7,691 nt of DNA from an uncultured Sutterella sp. (GTDB lineage: Bacteria > Pseudomonadota > Gammaproteobacteria > Burkholderiales > Burkholderiaceae_F): contig CABSHY010000054.1 of assembly GCA_902477615.1 (NCBI GenBank), forward strand, positions 1-7,691, read 5' to 3'. The number at the start of each line of letters is the position of its first letter. Positions within the stretch are counted from its first letter, which is position 1. Positions 5,416 to 7,691 of this stretch are shown here, in pieces. Both the position numbers and the translations under genes were made by a program. A model generated the notes under the pieces. It searched no databases and was not told where the DNA came from. It saw nothing but the letters and a program-made list of their open reading frames with translations.

Positions 5416-6375
5416 TTACTTAACTAGGGAGACACTATGCGCTAATGTCGGATGGATATGCTTGAGTTGAGACAAGATCTGAGTCTGCATAATTTCCGCA
5501 TAGTCATTAGCAATCTGATCAACCAACGGTCGGAAACCTTCGGATTGCGTTAGAACGTATTGTTGACGAACGAGATTCACATCCGCTAAAGAACGAATGG
5601 CGACACTGTCGGCAAAAGCCAACCCCATAAAGAGATTCGTTGCCGGCATCAACGTCCAACCTTGACCTTGAGCAATAAGTCCCAACAACGTAGAAGAGGA
5701 TTCCGCTTGAAGCGTACGAGAAGCCTCAAGACCTAAAGTTCTCAGAAATCGTGCGGTCAATTGGCTGTCCCAAGAGCTTGGGTTGTAAGTGAGATAAGGC
5801 AACGAACTCGAAAAAGCAGTCAACTCTCGCTTTTCTTTGGGTAGGTCGCCCTGTTGCTGAGGTGCAATTAAAAGAAATTTTTCTGAGAGTACTTGTCGAC
5901 GATAAATGTTATCGACATCGGTGAAAGACACGGGCCCGATAAAAATATCGAAATTGTCCTGCAGAAAACCTTCTGAGAGGCGATGCGTCATCGCGGTCGT
6001 CACGGTGATGTTTTGTACTTTTTTGCGAAGCTGTGGCAACAACCACGGTATGATGGTGGCGCTCACAGATTCTGAGACACCTAATCTCAAACTTGGGTAA
6101 AAATCGCTTCCAACAAGCACCGACTGCTTAAGCGCTTTGACATTTTCAACAATCGTGAGAGCGGACTTGAAAAAGTTCCTACCTTGTAGCGTCACGCCAA
6201 TGGGTCGCACAGAACGATCAATGAGTACTACCTGATACTGTTCTTCTAGCGCTCGAACGGCTTGAGATACGGACGATGGTGTCACGCCACACTCTTTTGC
6301 AGCGTCTTTAAAACTTTTCGTTTTCACTAACGCCACGTACATGGACAAAGCATTGATGTCTGGAAAAGTTTTCAT
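5416..6375 (-). CDS. LysR-type transcriptional regulator
   Basis: A DNA-binding regulator of about 319 residues. The N-terminal winged helix-turn-helix (residues about 6-65) reads INALSMYVALVKTKSFKDAA, then TPSSVSQAVRALEEQ and LIDRSVRPIGVTLQG, the standard LysR signature. The rest, from about residue 90, is the periplasmic-binding-protein-like effector domain, with LRLGVSES at its start. The frame is open to an ATG at 6411, but only the ATG at 6375 has a Shine-Dalgarno (GAGG, 8 nt upstream) and the family's usual N-terminus. It is divergent from an ArgH-like lyase gene across 122 nt and precedes the aspartase-like gene on the same strand. It therefore probably controls one or both lyases in response to a pathway metabolite; the effector is unknown. 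Confidence 0.93.
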   Translation of the reverse strand: MKTFPDINALSMYVALVKTKSFKDAAKECGVTPSSVSQAVRALEEQYQVVLIDRSVRPIGVTLQGRNFFKSALTIVENVKALKQSVLVGSDFYPSLRLGVSESVSATIIPWLLPQLRKKVQNITVTTAMTHRLSEGFLQDNFDIFIGPVSFTDVDNIYRRQVLSEKFLLIAPQQQGDLPKEKRELTAFSSSLPYLTYNPSSWDSQLTARFLRTLGLEASRTLQAESSSTLLGLIAQGQGWTLMPATNLFMGLAFADSVAIRSLADVNLVRQQYVLTQSEGFRPLVDQIANDYAEIMQTQILSQLKHIHPTLAHSVSLVK

Positions 6376-6497
6376 TTTGTTTGCCTCAGTTTTCTGCATT
6401 TGCTCATGCATATTACAACAATCGGTTCATAATGGTTTAAGTAGCCAAACGAATATTCATCGCTAGCGCTGACCGTAATTGTTTTAGGAGAAATACC
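6376..6497. promoter_or_regulatory. Divergent control region between the LysR gene and the lyase gene
   Basis: Contains a dyad GTTT-N8-AAAC (6435-6450), which includes a T-N11-A pattern (6436 to 6448) typical of LysR boxes. A second dyad TGCAT-N6-ATGCA lies at 6395-6410. The palindromes GAATATTC (6451-6458) and CGCTAGCG follow nearer the lyase gene. No clear sigma-70 promoter pair stands out for either gene. The dyad at 6435-6450 is the best candidate for the regulator's binding site. Confidence 0.45.
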
Positions 6498-7691
6498 ATG
6501 GCTGAAAAGATTCACAGAGGCAAAATTAAAGCGGCTCCAAATCCGCTCGTTGTCAAATATGTCATTGAGCCTGGTATTCGTAACGACATCAAATACCGTT
6601 ATCAAGCCTTTTTAGACTGCAACAAAGCCCATGTCTTAATGCTGGCCAAGCAAGGAATTATTCGAAATGAGGTGGCTAGAGCCATTTTGAAATGCAATGC
6701 CGAGATGGCAGCTATGGGCGAGGCTCCAACATTTAAAATTGAACCCGATCGTGAAGACTTCTATTTCAATCTAGAAGCTTATCTTATTGAACAAGTCGGC
6801 ATCGAAATTGGAGGGCAACAACACACCGCTCGTTCTCGTAACGACCTTTACGCCACATGCGCACGCTTATCTGTGCGGGATATCTATTTTGATATCTGTC
6901 ACGCTTATAACCGTATGCGTCAAACCATCATTGATGTTGCCCAACAACATAAAGAGGCTGTTTTTGCGGGCTACACGCATATGCAACCCTCAGAACCCAT
7001 TACGTTTGCCCACTATTGCTCGGGCATACTCAATGCCATGGATCGCGACTATCGTCGACTGGCTCACACCTTTGAAGGGTTGAACGTTTGTCCTCTCGGA
7101 GGCGGTTCCATGGGATCAACGACTTGGGCGATTGACAGACAATACACGTCTGACTTGTTAGGTTTTGACAAACCGATGGACAACTCTATCGACTGTGTTG
7201 CTTCTCGAGATTTTGCAACAGATATTCTTGCGGCTCTTTCTATCTCAGCCAATACCATCAGTCGTTTCTGCCAAGACCTCTACGTATGGTCAACACCCGA
7301 ATACGGCTACATTGAAGTCTCTGACAGTTGTGCGGTTTGCTCATCCATCATGCCGCAAAAGAAAAACCCTTGGGTTCTTGAACGCATTAAAGCCAAGACC
7401 GCCCATATTGAAGGCTTCTTTATCAGCTCGTTAAATGTTATGAAAAATACCATTTATTCGCATAGTGAAGAGGTCTGTGGCGAAGCTTTAACCTATCTTT
7501 TCCCCGCCCTGGAGGAAATGAAAGTCATCTGTGAGCTGTTGGAAATCAGTGTTCGAGGACTGACCATTAAAAAAGAACGCATGCTTGAGATGGCTCAAGG
7601 TAACTTCTGTACCGTAACGGAGTTAGCCAACGATTTGGTCCGACATGACCATATCAGTTTCCGCATGGCTCACGATATTGTTGCCGATGTT
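6498..7691 (+). CDS. Argininosuccinate-lyase-like enzyme, C-terminus outside window
   Basis: The first 398 codons of a fumarate-lyase-superfamily enzyme closest to ArgH. Visible motifs: HTARSRND (109-116; ArgH has HTGRSRND), GYTHMQPSEPITF with T160-H161, PLGGGSMGSTTWAIDR, ASRDF, and the catalytic-serine signature SSIMPQKKNP (282-291). Several true ArgH signatures are missing: the N-terminal WGGRF, the histidine of the ED-[IV]-H-x-x-IE motif (here EDFYFNLE), and the LAYNKDxQEDK segment (here NVMKNTIYSHSEE). The enzyme should therefore cleave a C-N bond to release fumarate, but from a substrate other than argininosuccinate. AGGAG lies 7 nt before the ATG. It is divergent from the LysR gene. About 60 residues probably remain outside the window. 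Family assignment is firm; the substrate is unknown. Confidence 0.9.
   Translation, partial: MAEKIHRGKIKAAPNPLVVKYVIEPGIRNDIKYRYQAFLDCNKAHVLMLAKQGIIRNEVARAILKCNAEMAAMGEAPTFKIEPDREDFYFNLEAYLIEQVGIEIGGQQHTARSRNDLYATCARLSVRDIYFDICHAYNRMRQTIIDVAQQHKEAVFAGYTHMQPSEPITFAHYCSGILNAMDRDYRRLAHTFEGLNVCPLGGGSMGSTTWAIDRQYTSDLLGFDKPMDNSIDCVASRDFATDILAALSISANTISRFCQDLYVWSTPEYGYIEVSDSCAVCSSIMPQKKNPWVLERIKAKTAHIEGFFISSLNVMKNTIYSHSEEVCGEALTYLFPALEEMKVICELLEISVRGLTIKKERMLEMAQGNFCTVTELANDLVRHDHISFRMAHDIVADV

Noticed and set aside
6787..7083. Plus-strand open frame of 98 codons in the ArgH-like gene
   Set aside because: A different frame of a clearly coding region with intact lyase motifs.
1..7691. CRISPR arrays, tRNA genes, insertion sequences or phage genes
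   Set aside because: No spaced repeats, tRNA-like cloverleaf or transposase-like frames were seen on either strand.

Overview
The window looks like chromosomal DNA of a betaproteobacterium, most likely Burkholderiales and perhaps the Sutterellaceae/Parasutterella group. The reasons are the gene order trxA, rho, rpmE (type B L31), a short 4.5S-type SRP RNA beside it, and the moderate GC content. The family-level placement is inference; the gene identities are read from the sequence.

Left part (1-1412, all minus strand). A 4.5S SRP RNA gene (ffs) is followed by a leader, a queuosine-precursor (VUT/YhhQ) transporter gene, and, 6 nt further on, the 5' part of a short-chain dehydrogenase gene that leaves the window. 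The transporter leader carries what I read as a complete class I preQ1 riboswitch. It has an H-type pseudoknot aptamer, a mutually exclusive antiterminator and an intrinsic terminator with eight U. The terminator lies across the first in-frame ATG, so the real start is probably a TTG at 1104 with its own Shine-Dalgarno.

Middle part (1412-3873, plus strand). These are three housekeeping genes: thioredoxin (trxA) with its terminator, transcription terminator Rho, and ribosomal protein L31 type B. Each has its own apparent promoter or terminator. The rpmE2 mRNA has a leader of about 100 nt with several potential stems.

Right part (3896-7691). An aspartate ammonia-lyase-like gene lies on the minus strand, with a LysR-type regulator gene upstream of it on the same strand. 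Divergent from the regulator is a second lyase gene, argininosuccinate-lyase-like, on the plus strand; it leaves the window. The aspartase reading frame is broken just before its catalytic loop. The break fits a 14-nt deletion between two copies of AAATT. The second lyase keeps the superfamily catalytic motifs but lacks several signatures of true ArgH, so its substrate is probably different. The regulator and the two fumarate-lyase-superfamily enzymes look like a small amino-acid or dicarboxylate catabolic locus.

Most interesting: the preQ1-controlled transporter-dehydrogenase operon, the broken aspartase, and the divergent ArgH paralogue next to the LysR gene.
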